This document shows, in pieces, positions 1-5,332 of a stretch of DNA of 5,332 nucleotides. The DNA is taken from positions 4,060 to 9,391 of the forward strand of contig PLYG01000239.1 in the NCBI GenBank assembly GCA_003153335.1, in the 5' to 3' direction. Position 1 is the stretch's first letter; every line of letters starts with the position of its first letter. The position numbers were made by a program, and so were the translations under genes. This DNA comes from Betaproteobacteria bacterium (lineage in GTDB: Bacteria > Pseudomonadota > Gammaproteobacteria > Burkholderiales > Casimicrobiaceae). Below the pieces are notes generated by a model that worked only from the letters and a program-made list of their open reading frames with translations, was not told where the DNA came from and did not search any database.

Positions 1-383
1 TCAACTTCATTCCGTTGATCGACGTCTTGCTCGTGATCCTGATTTTCCTGATGGTGACGACGACGTACCAGCGCTTTGCCGAGCTGCAGATCACGCTACC
101 CGAAGCGGACGCCGAACAGGTCAAGCAGCGGCCGCGTGAAATCAATGTTGGCATCGACGCCAACGGCCGCTACGTGATCAACAAGACCGTGTTCACTTTC
201 ACCGGGGTGCCGCAAATCGTCGAGGCCCTCAGATCCGCCGCCGGCGACACCAAGGATCCGGTAATCATCATCAATGCCGATGCCAATGCCACGCACCAGT
301 CGGTAGTCCACGTGATGGAAGCGGCGCGGCGGGCCAACATCCTGCAGATCACGTTCGCCACCCAGAACACGGCGAACAAGTAG
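1..383 (+). CDS. exbD: ExbD/TolR-family biopolymer transport protein (5' truncated)
   Basis: This is the C-terminal ~127 codons of an ExbD/TolR-type protein. The reading frame enters at base 3 and ends at the TAG at 381-383. The visible protein opens with NFIPLIDVLLVILIFLM, which matches the end of the cytoplasmic N-terminus and the single transmembrane helix of the family. The Asp at 21-23 sits where the family carries its proton-carrying acidic residue. The remaining ~100 residues form a hydrophilic periplasmic domain with the expected alternation, including DPVIIINADANATHQSVV. By family knowledge, it works with an ExbB/TolQ proton channel to energise outer-membrane processes; exbB would be expected just upstream, outside the window. 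Full-length ExbD is about 135-140 residues, so only some 10-15 N-terminal residues are missing. The TTG at 15 lies inside the transmembrane helix and is not a true start. ExbD rather than TolR is preferred because of the lpxK neighbour, but sequence alone does not exclude TolR. Confidence 0.88.
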   Translation, partial: NFIPLIDVLLVILIFLMVTTTYQRFAELQITLPEADAEQVKQRPREINVGIDANGRYVINKTVFTFTGVPQIVEALRSAAGDTKDPVIIINADANATHQSVVHVMEAARRANILQITFATQNTANK

Positions 384-389
384 CGTGCC

Positions 390-1433
390 ATGGTCCGGAT
401 GGATTCCGCGCCATCGTTCCGCGAGCGGCTGGTGCGCGACTGGTACTTGCCGCGCCCGACCCTGCTCACCGCCGCTCTCCTTCCGCTCTCCTGGCTATTC
501 CGCGGCATGGCCGGCGTCCGGCGCAGCCTGTATTGCAGCGGTCTTTTGCGCATTGCTTCGTTGCCGGTTCCAGTCGTTGTCGTGGGCAACATCACGGCCG
601 GGGGGACCGGCAAGACGCCGCTGGTCGCCTGGCTGGTGGGCGCGCTACGCGAGCACGGGCTGCATCCGGGAATCGTGTCGCGCGGACATGGCGGCGTCAA
701 CGTGACACCGCGCGCCGTGCAGGCGGGAGACGACCCGTGGGCAGCCGGCGACGAGCCATTGCTGCTCGCCCGCACCGGATCGCCCGTCTGGATCGGCCGC
801 GACCGGGTAGCGGCGGCGCGCGCATTGCTTGGCAGCCACCCGGGGATCGACGTGATCGTCAGCGACGATGGTCTGCAGCACTATCGGCTTCCCCGCGCGG
901 TGGAGGTCGTCGTGGTGGACGGGCAGCGCGGATTCGGCAACGGGGCGCTGCTGCCGGCCGGTCCGCTACGGGAGCCTCTGGCGCGGGCCAATTCGGTCGA
1001 CGCCATTGTGGTGAATGGCGCACAATCGGACGCGGGGGCGATAATTGCGATCGACGTGCCGGTATTTGCGATGCAGCTCACCGGGGAGCGCTTTGTCAGC
1101 CTCGTCGACGCGACGCGAGCCGTCGGGGTCGAGGCTTTTCGGGGCAAATGCGTTCATGCCATCGCGGGCATCGGCAATCCCGAGCGGTTTTTCCGGAGCT
1201 TGCGGGCGCTGGGGCTGGATCCGGTCTGCCACGCCTTTCCGGATCATCATGCTTACACCGCGCCGGACCTCGCATTGCCTGATGCAGACGCTATCCTGAT
1301 GACCGACAAGGACGCGATAAAATGCCAGGCGCTGGCTGATGCGCGGATGTGGACGCTGCCGGTCGAGGCCGCCGTCGGGCCAGGACTGATTGAACGAATA
1401 CTGGAGAAGATGCATGGACGCCAAGCTGCTTGA
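390..1433 (+). CDS. lpxK: Tetraacyldisaccharide 4'-kinase LpxK
   Basis: LpxK phosphorylates the 4' position of the tetraacyldisaccharide 1-phosphate to make lipid IVA, at the cytoplasmic face of the inner membrane. The 347-residue product has the family's length and motif order. A hydrophobic N-terminal membrane segment lies at about residues 24-39. The Walker A loop GNITAGGTGKTP is at 66-77, SRGHGG at 97-102 and GDEPLLLA at 120-127. SDDGLQHYRL is at 158-167, GFGNGALLPAGPLREP at 181-196, AGIGNPERFF at 259-268, FPDHHAYT at 283-290 and MTDKDAIKC at 304-312. The SRGHGG motif has His where Tyr is the more common residue in my memory of the family. The start is the ATG six bases after the exbD stop; a second in-frame ATG at 399 would shorten it by three residues, and neither has a strong Shine-Dalgarno, so coupling to exbD translation is likely. 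The 3' end overlaps the next gene by 20 bases. Confidence 0.97.
   Translation: MVRMDSAPSFRERLVRDWYLPRPTLLTAALLPLSWLFRGMAGVRRSLYCSGLLRIASLPVPVVVVGNITAGGTGKTPLVAWLVGALREHGLHPGIVSRGHGGVNVTPRAVQAGDDPWAAGDEPLLLARTGSPVWIGRDRVAAARALLGSHPGIDVIVSDDGLQHYRLPRAVEVVVVDGQRGFGNGALLPAGPLREPLARANSVDAIVVNGAQSDAGAIIAIDVPVFAMQLTGERFVSLVDATRAVGVEAFRGKCVHAIAGIGNPERFFRSLRALGLDPVCHAFPDHHAYTAPDLALPDADAILMTDKDAIKCQALADARMWTLPVEAAVGPGLIERILEKMHGRQAA
1403..1406 (+). promoter_or_regulatory. Ribosome binding site for the Trm112-like gene
   Basis: GGAG lies seven bases before the ATG at 1414, inside the 3' end of lpxK. It fixes the start of the small downstream gene at 1414. The longer in-frame TTG at 1390 lacks this spacing and would add residues that do not belong to the family. 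Confidence 0.7.
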
Positions 1434-1596
1434 AATTCTGGTCTGCCCCGTCACCAAGGGTCCGTTGATCTACGACAAGGCGCGGCAGGAACTGATCTCG
1501 AAGTCGGCCCGGCTCGCCTATCCGATCAAGGACGGCATTCCGGTGATGCTGGAAGAGGAGGCGCGGAAGCTTACGCCCGAGGAAGTGGAGCGGTAG
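1414..1596 (+). CDS. Trm112/YcaR-like small protein
   Basis: A 60-residue protein of the Trm112/YcaR family (UPF0434), recognised by its start MDAKLLEILVCP, the central QELIS segment and the LAYPIKDGIPVMLEEEAR signature at residues 34-51. The length equals that of E. coli YcaR. Eukaryotic and archaeal Trm112 proteins are zinc-binding activators of methyltransferases; the role of the short bacterial forms is not well established, and none is assigned here. From memory, E. coli YcaR has Cys at positions 11, 14 and 29. Here only C11 remains, with T14 and S29 in the other two places, so a Cys-based zinc site is unlikely. Neisserial homologues that I recall also read CPVTKG, so this is probably a natural branch of the family and not an error. 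The gene overlaps lpxK by 20 bases, and the lpxK-ycaR-kdsB neighbourhood is widespread in proteobacteria. Confidence 0.92.
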   Translation: MDAKLLEILVCPVTKGPLIYDKARQELISKSARLAYPIKDGIPVMLEEEARKLTPEEVER

Positions 1597-1639
1597 CGAC
1601 TGGGGAGACGGTTTGCAGTTGTCGTGTCGATCGGTCATC

Positions 1640-1645
1640 GGAGAG
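1640..1645 (+). promoter_or_regulatory. Ribosome binding site for the DUF599 gene
   Basis: GGAGAG ends four bases before the ATG at 1650. It is among the best Shine-Dalgarno matches in the window and supports that start. Confidence 0.6.
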
Positions 1646-1649
1646 TCTT

Positions 1650-2300
1650 ATGCTGCAGTGGAATGAAACCTGGTACGAACTCGGCTGGTTTGCCGCCTGC
1701 GTCATTGCCATGATCGTTTACGAGCGCGTGCAGCGCGGCCGCCATGGCGACAGCGATAGTCCGAATCTGCGCGGGTGGCAAGCAAGGATTCGCACCCAAT
1801 GGGTCGAGACGCTGATGAAACCGGGCCGGCAGGAGATTCTCGCGGTGCAGACTATGCGCAATTCGGTGATGGCCTCGAGCTTCATGGCCTCGATCTCCGG
1901 CCTGGCGATTCCCGGCGTATTCACGATGAGCACCGACCTCAACCGGCAGGCGCTGGAATGGCACCGTGTATTCGGCCTGCCGTTCGCCGCCACCCTGCAT
2001 CCATTGAAAATGATGATTCTGGTCGCGGTGTTCTTTGCCGCGTTCGTCCTGTTCGTGCAGGCGATCCGCCTGTACAACCACGTGGGCTTCATGATCGTGC
2101 TGCCCCTCGAGTCCCCGCAGTCGGTCCCGCCCCACGAAGTGGCACGCTATCTCAATCTCGCAGGCGGCAGTTTCAGCCATGGCGTGCGACTGTTTTTTGC
2201 ATGCCTGCCGGCGGCAGCATGGCTCGTCGACGTGCACCTGCTGGTCGTCACCACGGTCATCCTGCTGTTCCTCTACCGCCAGTTCGATCGCCGGCCCTGA
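1650..2300 (+). CDS. DUF599 family inner-membrane protein
   Basis: A 216-residue integral membrane protein of unknown function, assigned to DUF599 from its general pattern: the segment AVQTMRNSVMASSFMAS at residues 65-81 followed by a hydrophobic stretch, and the later RLYNHVGFMI at 140-149. Hydrophobic segments suggest about four to five membrane passes: roughly 10-24, 73-92, 119-138 and 178-208, the last perhaps two helices. There is no cleavable signal peptide and no recognisable catalytic motif. A charged loop (about 26-62) follows the first helix. The gene sits 53 bases after the Trm112-like gene and 63 bases before kdsB, between two genes often found close together. That placement hints at an envelope-related role, but this is only inference. 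The family assignment comes from remembered motifs and would need an HMM search to confirm. Confidence 0.8.
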   Translation: MLQWNETWYELGWFAACVIAMIVYERVQRGRHGDSDSPNLRGWQARIRTQWVETLMKPGRQEILAVQTMRNSVMASSFMASISGLAIPGVFTMSTDLNRQALEWHRVFGLPFAATLHPLKMMILVAVFFAAFVLFVQAIRLYNHVGFMIVLPLESPQSVPPHEVARYLNLAGGSFSHGVRLFFACLPAAAWLVDVHLLVVTTVILLFLYRQFDRRP

Positions 2301-2324
2301 GAGCGAAGCTGGTTTCGGTACAAT
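2297..2324 (+). promoter_or_regulatory. Candidate sigma-70-type promoter before kdsB
   Basis: TACAAT at 2319-2324 matches the -10 consensus at five of six bases. CTGAGA at 2297-2302, 16 bases upstream, matches the -35 consensus at four of six. Transcription would begin near 2331, giving a leader of about 30 bases before the kdsB ATG at 2364. It lies in the short gap after the DUF599 gene. This is a pattern match only, and the kdsB start has no clear Shine-Dalgarno. Confidence 0.35.
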
Positions 2325-2363
2325 CCAGCGTTCTCTATCCTGCCTTGCGCGGACAGCCCGCCC

Positions 2364-3173
2364 ATGTTCACCGTCATCATTCCCGCGCGCTACGCGTCGA
2401 CGCGCCTCCCCGGCAAGCTGCTGCTCGATATCGGGGGCAAGCCAATGGTCGTGCGGGTGGCCGAACGGGCACGCGACAGCGGTGCCGAGAGGGTCCTCAT
2501 TGCCACCGACGACGCCCGGATCGAGGCCGCGGTGCGGCAGCATGGCATCGACGTGGTCATGACGCGCGCGGACCATCCCACCGGGACCGATCGGCTCGCC
2601 GAAGCCGCGGCGCAACTGGGTCTCGCCGCCGATGCGATCGTGGTCAATGTGCAGGGCGATGAGCCGCTCCTCGATGCGGGCGTGATACGCGGGGTGGCGC
2701 TGGCGCTCCGTGCTGCCCCGGACGCGGCGATCGCGACGGCCTGTCATCCGCTGGCTGATGCGGCCGAGTTCTTCAGCCCGAACGTGGTCAAGGTCGTCTG
2801 CGATCAACGGGGTTCGGCGCTGTATTTCAGCCGCGCGCCGATCCCGTTTGCGCGCGCCGCATTCAGTCAGCCGCGGGTCGCGCTGCCCGCACTGCCAGAG
2901 CTACCTCAGGGCCTGCCCGCCTACCGGCACATTGGTCTCTACGCCTACCGTGCCGGTTTTCTTGCCCGCTATCCGACGTTGACCCAGACCCCGCTGGAGC
3001 GCTTCGAGGCGCTGGAGCAGTTGCGCGCCCTGGGACACGGCTACCGGATCATCGTCGAAGTGCTGCCGGGACCGCTGCCCCCGGGCGTGGACACAGAGGA
3101 AGATTTGATCAAGGTCAGAGCATTATTTGAGCAGGCATGGAAATCTGGGACAATACGCCGCGACACCCTTTGA
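2364..3173 (+). CDS. kdsB: 3-deoxy-manno-octulosonate cytidylyltransferase (CMP-Kdo synthetase)
   Basis: KdsB is a cytoplasmic enzyme that transfers CMP from CTP to Kdo, giving CMP-Kdo, the donor used to attach Kdo to lipid IVA. The 269-residue product shows the family motifs in order. The nucleotide-binding IPARYASTRLPGKL is at residues 6-19 and ATDD at 47-50. HPTGTDRLAEA is at 71-81, VQGDEP at 96-101, SPNVVK at 138-143, FSRAPIP at 155-161, RHIGLYAYR at 188-196 and GVDTEEDL at 241-248. The Asp residues of QGDEP and VDTEEDL are in the positions known in the family to hold catalytic Mg2+. The C-terminus runs about 15 residues past the usual end, through basic residues (SGTIRRDTL). The start is fixed by the conserved beginning MFTVIIPARY, though no good Shine-Dalgarno precedes it. 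It shares a pathway with lpxK upstream. Confidence 0.97.
   Translation: MFTVIIPARYASTRLPGKLLLDIGGKPMVVRVAERARDSGAERVLIATDDARIEAAVRQHGIDVVMTRADHPTGTDRLAEAAAQLGLAADAIVVNVQGDEPLLDAGVIRGVALALRAAPDAAIATACHPLADAAEFFSPNVVKVVCDQRGSALYFSRAPIPFARAAFSQPRVALPALPELPQGLPAYRHIGLYAYRAGFLARYPTLTQTPLERFEALEQLRALGHGYRIIVEVLPGPLPPGVDTEEDLIKVRALFEQAWKSGTIRRDTL
3127..3154 (+). promoter_or_regulatory. Candidate promoter for adk inside the 3' end of kdsB
   Basis: TTGAGC (3127-3132) and GACAAT (3149-3154) are separated by 16 bases, each matching the sigma-70 consensus at four of six positions. They lie in the last codons of kdsB. Transcription would begin near 3161, leaving a leader of about 88 bases before the adk ATG at 3249. 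That leader includes the 75-base kdsB-adk gap, the longest intergenic stretch in the window. This is a weak pattern match without experimental support. Confidence 0.35.
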
Positions 3174-3248
3174 ATCGTGAAGCGTAAATGGCGGCCGACT
3201 GGCAGAGCGCCCTTTACCCATCCCCGTTTGAAGACTGCGCCAACCACT

Positions 3249-3905
3249 ATGCGACTCATCCTGCTGGGCCCGCCGGGCGCGGGCAAAGGCACGCAAGCAA
3301 CGTTCATCACGGAGGCTTACGGAATTCCGCAGATTTCCACCGGCGACATGTTGCGCGCAGCGGTTGCTGCCGGAACGCCGGTGGGCTTGGCGGCGAAGAA
3401 AGTGATGGATGGCGGTGCGCTGGTCTCCGACGACATCATCACCGGTCTGGTCAAGGCCCGTCTGCAGCAGCCGGACTGCGCCAACGGTTACCTGTTTGAC
3501 GGGTTCCCGCGTACGTTGCCGCAGGCCGAAGCGCTGCGCGCGGCGGGTGTGCCCGTCGACTATGTGCTGGAAATCGACGTGCCGGCCGACGAAATCATCC
3601 TGCGCATGAGCGGCCGCCGAGTGCACCTGGCTTCGGGCCGCACCTATCACCTCAAGTTCAATCCGCCCCGGGTGCCGGCTAAGGACGATGTGACCGGCGA
3701 GGATCTGATCCAGCGCGAGGATGACCGGGAGGAGACCGTCAAGAAGCGGCTGGATGTCTATATCGAGCAGACCGCGCCGCTGATCGAGTATTACGGCAAG
3801 TGGCTCGCCTCGGGCGACCGCCAAGCGCCCAAGTACCGCAAGGTCTCCGGTGTGGGCAGCGTTGACGATATCAAGGCGCGTACGCTGGCTGCACTAAAAG
3901 CATGA
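3249..3905 (+). CDS. adk: Adenylate kinase
   Basis: Adenylate kinase interconverts ATP + AMP and two ADP in the cytoplasm. The 218-residue product is a long-form bacterial Adk. The P-loop GPPGAGKGTQ is at residues 7-16, the AMP-site segment STGDMLR at 30-36 and FDGFPRT at 83-89. A full LID domain spans about 122-159, including GRRVHLASGRTYHLKFNPP and DDVTGEDLIQREDD. The LID has no Cys, so it is the non-zinc type expected in Gram-negatives. The ATG at 3249 is chosen because MRLILLGPPGAGKGTQ is the family's true N-terminus. An in-frame GTG at 3177 would add 24 basic, non-homologous residues. No strong Shine-Dalgarno precedes the ATG. The stop codon overlaps the start of the next gene (ATGA, 3902-3905), implying translational coupling. 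Confidence 0.98.
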   Translation: MRLILLGPPGAGKGTQATFITEAYGIPQISTGDMLRAAVAAGTPVGLAAKKVMDGGALVSDDIITGLVKARLQQPDCANGYLFDGFPRTLPQAEALRAAGVPVDYVLEIDVPADEIILRMSGRRVHLASGRTYHLKFNPPRVPAKDDVTGEDLIQREDDREETVKKRLDVYIEQTAPLIEYYGKWLASGDRQAPKYRKVSGVGSVDDIKARTLAALKA

Positions 3906-4957
3906 CCGAAGCCCTGGTAAGTGTTCTCATCCGCAGCATGGGCCGCCCGATGCTCGAGGCGGCGCTCGACTCCGTCGCGGGCCAGTTGTACCCGAACATC
4001 GACGTGACGGTCGTCGCGGCTTCCGGCGACGCGCATCCGGCGCTGCCCGCGCAGTGCGGCCGGTTTCCGCTGCGCCTGGTCGGCAATGGCCAGCCGCTGG
4101 GCCGGGCGGACGCAGCCAACTTTGCGCTCGATGTCGCGCGCGGGGAGTATTGCGTTTTCCTGGATGACGACGACTATTACAATTCGGACCATGTTTCCGG
4201 TCTGATGGCGACGCTCAAAGGCAGCCCGGGAGTGCGACTCGCCTATTCGGGGATCCGCGTCGTCGGCGCGGACGGCGCGCAGCGCGGCGTGATTGGGTCG
4301 CCCTATGATCGGCTGGAGTTGCACGAGCGTGACTATATCCAGATCGGCGCCGCGCTCTTTGACCACGGGCTTGCAGCAGAGGGCTGCCGGTTCGATCCGG
4401 CGACGGGACCCTACTGCGGTTGGGATTTCTGGCTGCAGTGTTCCGAACGCACGGATTTCGCCTTCTACAATCGATCGACGACGAATTGGCATTCGGAAAC
4501 CGGAGCGTCCGGCGCCGGGGGCGGCGCCAATTTCGATCCCACGATCAACGAGAGTTCTTATGCAGCGGTGCGGCAAAAGTGGGCAGCGGTGCGCAAGGAC
4601 CTGGGCGAGCGCTTTGGCGCCTTCATGGTGTCCGGACGCGCGGCCCAGCAGCGCGGCGAGTCGCAGCAGGCGGAGCGAGACTATCGGGCGGCGTTGCGAT
4701 TAAACGGGTTGCACCCCGATGTTCTGAACCTGCTGGCGGGTCTGCTTTACGCGCGTCGCGCAATCGCTGAAGCCGTGTCGTGTTTGCGGTTGGCTCTTTG
4801 GGCGCACCCCGATCGCACCGACATCGCCTGTAATCTGGCGCGCCTCGAAATCGAAGGCGGCAACGGGAGCCTCGCGGGCAAGTTGCTGGAATCGGTGTTG
4901 CGCCGCGATCCGGGCAATGTCGACGCGAGTGCGCTGCTGGCGCGGCTGGGTACGTGA
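3902..4957 (+). CDS. Putative family-2-type glycosyltransferase with C-terminal TPR repeats
   Basis: A 351-residue, probably cytoplasmic protein with two parts. Residues 5 to about 200 look like a GT-A glycosyltransferase. ALVSVLIRSMGRPMLEAALDS opens the fold, GQPLGRADAANFALDVARGE (63-82) matches the loop before the metal site, and FLDDDD (86-91) gives the acidic metal/nucleotide-sugar motif. CGWDFWLQ (172-179) lies where family members carry the catalytic acidic residue, D175 being the candidate. A Gly/Ser/Ala-rich linker (201-209) leads into a helical C-terminus. TPR-like units with a period of 34 are visible there, anchored by A257/A291/A325, A264/A298/V332 and P303/P337. Such TPRs usually bind partner proteins or peptides. 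Sugar donor and acceptor cannot be read from the sequence; polysaccharide, LPS or protein glycosylation are all possible. Its ATG overlaps the adk stop and has no clear Shine-Dalgarno, so expression probably depends on adk translation. Base composition resembles its neighbours. Confidence 0.83.
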   Translation: MTEALVSVLIRSMGRPMLEAALDSVAGQLYPNIDVTVVAASGDAHPALPAQCGRFPLRLVGNGQPLGRADAANFALDVARGEYCVFLDDDDYYNSDHVSGLMATLKGSPGVRLAYSGIRVVGADGAQRGVIGSPYDRLELHERDYIQIGAALFDHGLAAEGCRFDPATGPYCGWDFWLQCSERTDFAFYNRSTTNWHSETGASGAGGGANFDPTINESSYAAVRQKWAAVRKDLGERFGAFMVSGRAAQQRGESQQAERDYRAALRLNGLHPDVLNLLAGLLYARRAIAEAVSCLRLALWAHPDRTDIACNLARLEIEGGNGSLAGKLLESVLRRDPGNVDASALLARLGT

Positions 4958-4986
4958 TTTTTTTACAACTCACTTTCGAGCACACC

Positions 4987-5332
4987 ATGGTCATTCCCAA
5001 TGCTTTCTATGCGCAATCCGGCGGCGTGACCGCTACCATTAACGCCAGTGCGGCGGGGGTGATCGAGACCGCACGCAAGCACCGTGACAAAATCCGAAAA
5101 GTCTACGCGGGGCGCAATGGCATCATCGGCGCGCTGAGCGAGGACCTGATCGACACCAGTCGCGAGTCTGCGGCAGCGATCGTGGCGCTGACCCGCACGC
5201 CCGGAGGCGCCTTCGGCTCCTGCCGGTACAAGCTGAAAAGCCCGGAGCAGAATCGCCTCCAGTACGAGCGGTTGATTGACGTCTTTCGCGCCCACGATAT
5301 CGGCTACTTTTTCTACAACGGCGGCAACGATT
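4987..5332 (+). CDS. PPi-type 6-phosphofructokinase, N-terminal part (3' truncated)
   Basis: The first 115 codons of a phosphofructokinase, open to the right edge. The substrate-loop segment SGGVTATINAS is at residues 11-21, YAGRNGIIGAL at 40-50, the TPGGAFGSCR loop at 71-80 and FFYNGGND at 108-115. In ATP-dependent PfkA the last motif is GGDGS. An Asp in place of that second Gly is the known mark of pyrophosphate-dependent enzymes, which reversibly make fructose 1,6-bisphosphate from fructose 6-phosphate and PPi. D115 occupies that position, so PPi use is inferred. The residue before it is Asn (N114), where Asp is usual in both PfkA and plant PPi enzymes. The overall sequence resembles the PPi-PFKs of methanotrophs and betaproteobacteria as I recall them. 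The ATG at 4987 is the only in-frame ATG, GTG or TTG before the conserved region. It follows the GT-TPR stop by 29 bases with only a weak GAG upstream. The catalytic part lies outside the window. Confidence 0.9.
   Translation, partial: MVIPNAFYAQSGGVTATINASAAGVIETARKHRDKIRKVYAGRNGIIGALSEDLIDTSRESAAAIVALTRTPGGAFGSCRYKLKSPEQNRLQYERLIDVFRAHDIGYFFYNGGND

Noticed and set aside
533..1282. 249-codon + strand frame inside lpxK
   Set aside because: The Arg/Gly/Ala-rich translation is the +1 shadow of lpxK, which has the full set of family motifs.
1597..1649. Gap between the Trm112-like gene and the DUF599 gene as a site for a promoter, terminator or small RNA
   Set aside because: Apart from the RBS at its end I see no strong hairpin and no good -10/-35 pair.
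1775..2662. 295-codon + strand frame spanning the DUF599/kdsB boundary
   Set aside because: The Arg/Pro/Gly/Ala-rich translation has no domain and lies out of frame over two recognised genes.
1635..2807. 390-codon open frame on the - strand across the DUF599 gene and kdsB
   Set aside because: It is antisense to two well-supported genes, has no recognisable domain, and has a composition rich in H, R, D, E and Q typical of shadow frames in high-GC DNA.
3177..3248. N-terminal extension of adk from an in-frame GTG
   Set aside because: The added 24 residues are basic and unlike any Adk N-terminus; the conserved start begins at the ATG at 3249.
3123..3824. 233-codon - strand frame opposite adk
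   Set aside because: It is antisense to adk, whose protein motifs are complete; no domain is recognisable in the antisense translation.
3791..4576. 261-codon - strand frame opposite the glycosyltransferase
   Set aside because: It is a shadow frame in high-GC coding DNA; the sense frame has clear GT-A motifs and a coupled start.
4931..4964. Possible terminator: GCGC...GCGC stem followed by a run of seven T at 4958-4964
   Set aside because: The stem is only about four base pairs and ends more than ten bases before the T run, so it does not fit an intrinsic terminator.

Overview
The window looks like a piece of a Gram-negative, probably betaproteobacterial, chromosome. Base composition is high-GC and uniform. 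Every gene lies on the + strand, and the order exbD - lpxK - Trm112-like - (DUF599) - kdsB - adk resembles the envelope/housekeeping cluster of Betaproteobacteria such as Rhodocyclales and Nitrosomonadales. That placement rests on gene order and protein character recalled from knowledge, not on a database search.

Layout: (1) positions 1-383 hold the 3' part of an ExbD/TolR-family gene, cut by the window edge. (2) lpxK (390-1433) follows after 6 bases. (3) A 60-residue Trm112/YcaR-like protein (1414-1596) overlaps the end of lpxK by 20 bases. (4) A DUF599 membrane protein (1650-2300) follows. (5) kdsB spans 2364-3173. (6) adk spans 3249-3905. (7) A putative family-2-type glycosyltransferase with a C-terminal TPR block (3902-4957) overlaps the adk stop in an ATGA junction. 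(8) The first 115 codons of a PPi-type 6-phosphofructokinase (4987-5332) run off the right edge. No intergenic gap exceeds about 75 bases. I see no RNA gene, mobile element, CRISPR array or convincing terminator.

Functionally, LpxK (lipid A 4'-kinase) and KdsB (CMP-Kdo synthesis) both feed the Kdo2-lipid A pathway. ExbD belongs to a proton-driven inner-membrane motor. The right-hand half turns to phosphoryl/energy metabolism: adenylate kinase, then a phosphofructokinase whose visible motif points to pyrophosphate as phosphoryl donor. The glycosyltransferase-TPR gene between them is the least expected member. Tight spacing and overlaps suggest operon transcription, with two weak internal promoter candidates ahead of kdsB and adk.

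No clearly new biological system is visible. The points most worth a second look are the adk-coupled GT-TPR gene, the Trm112-like protein that has lost two of the Cys positions I recall in YcaR, and the NGGND motif at the truncated end of the phosphofructokinase.
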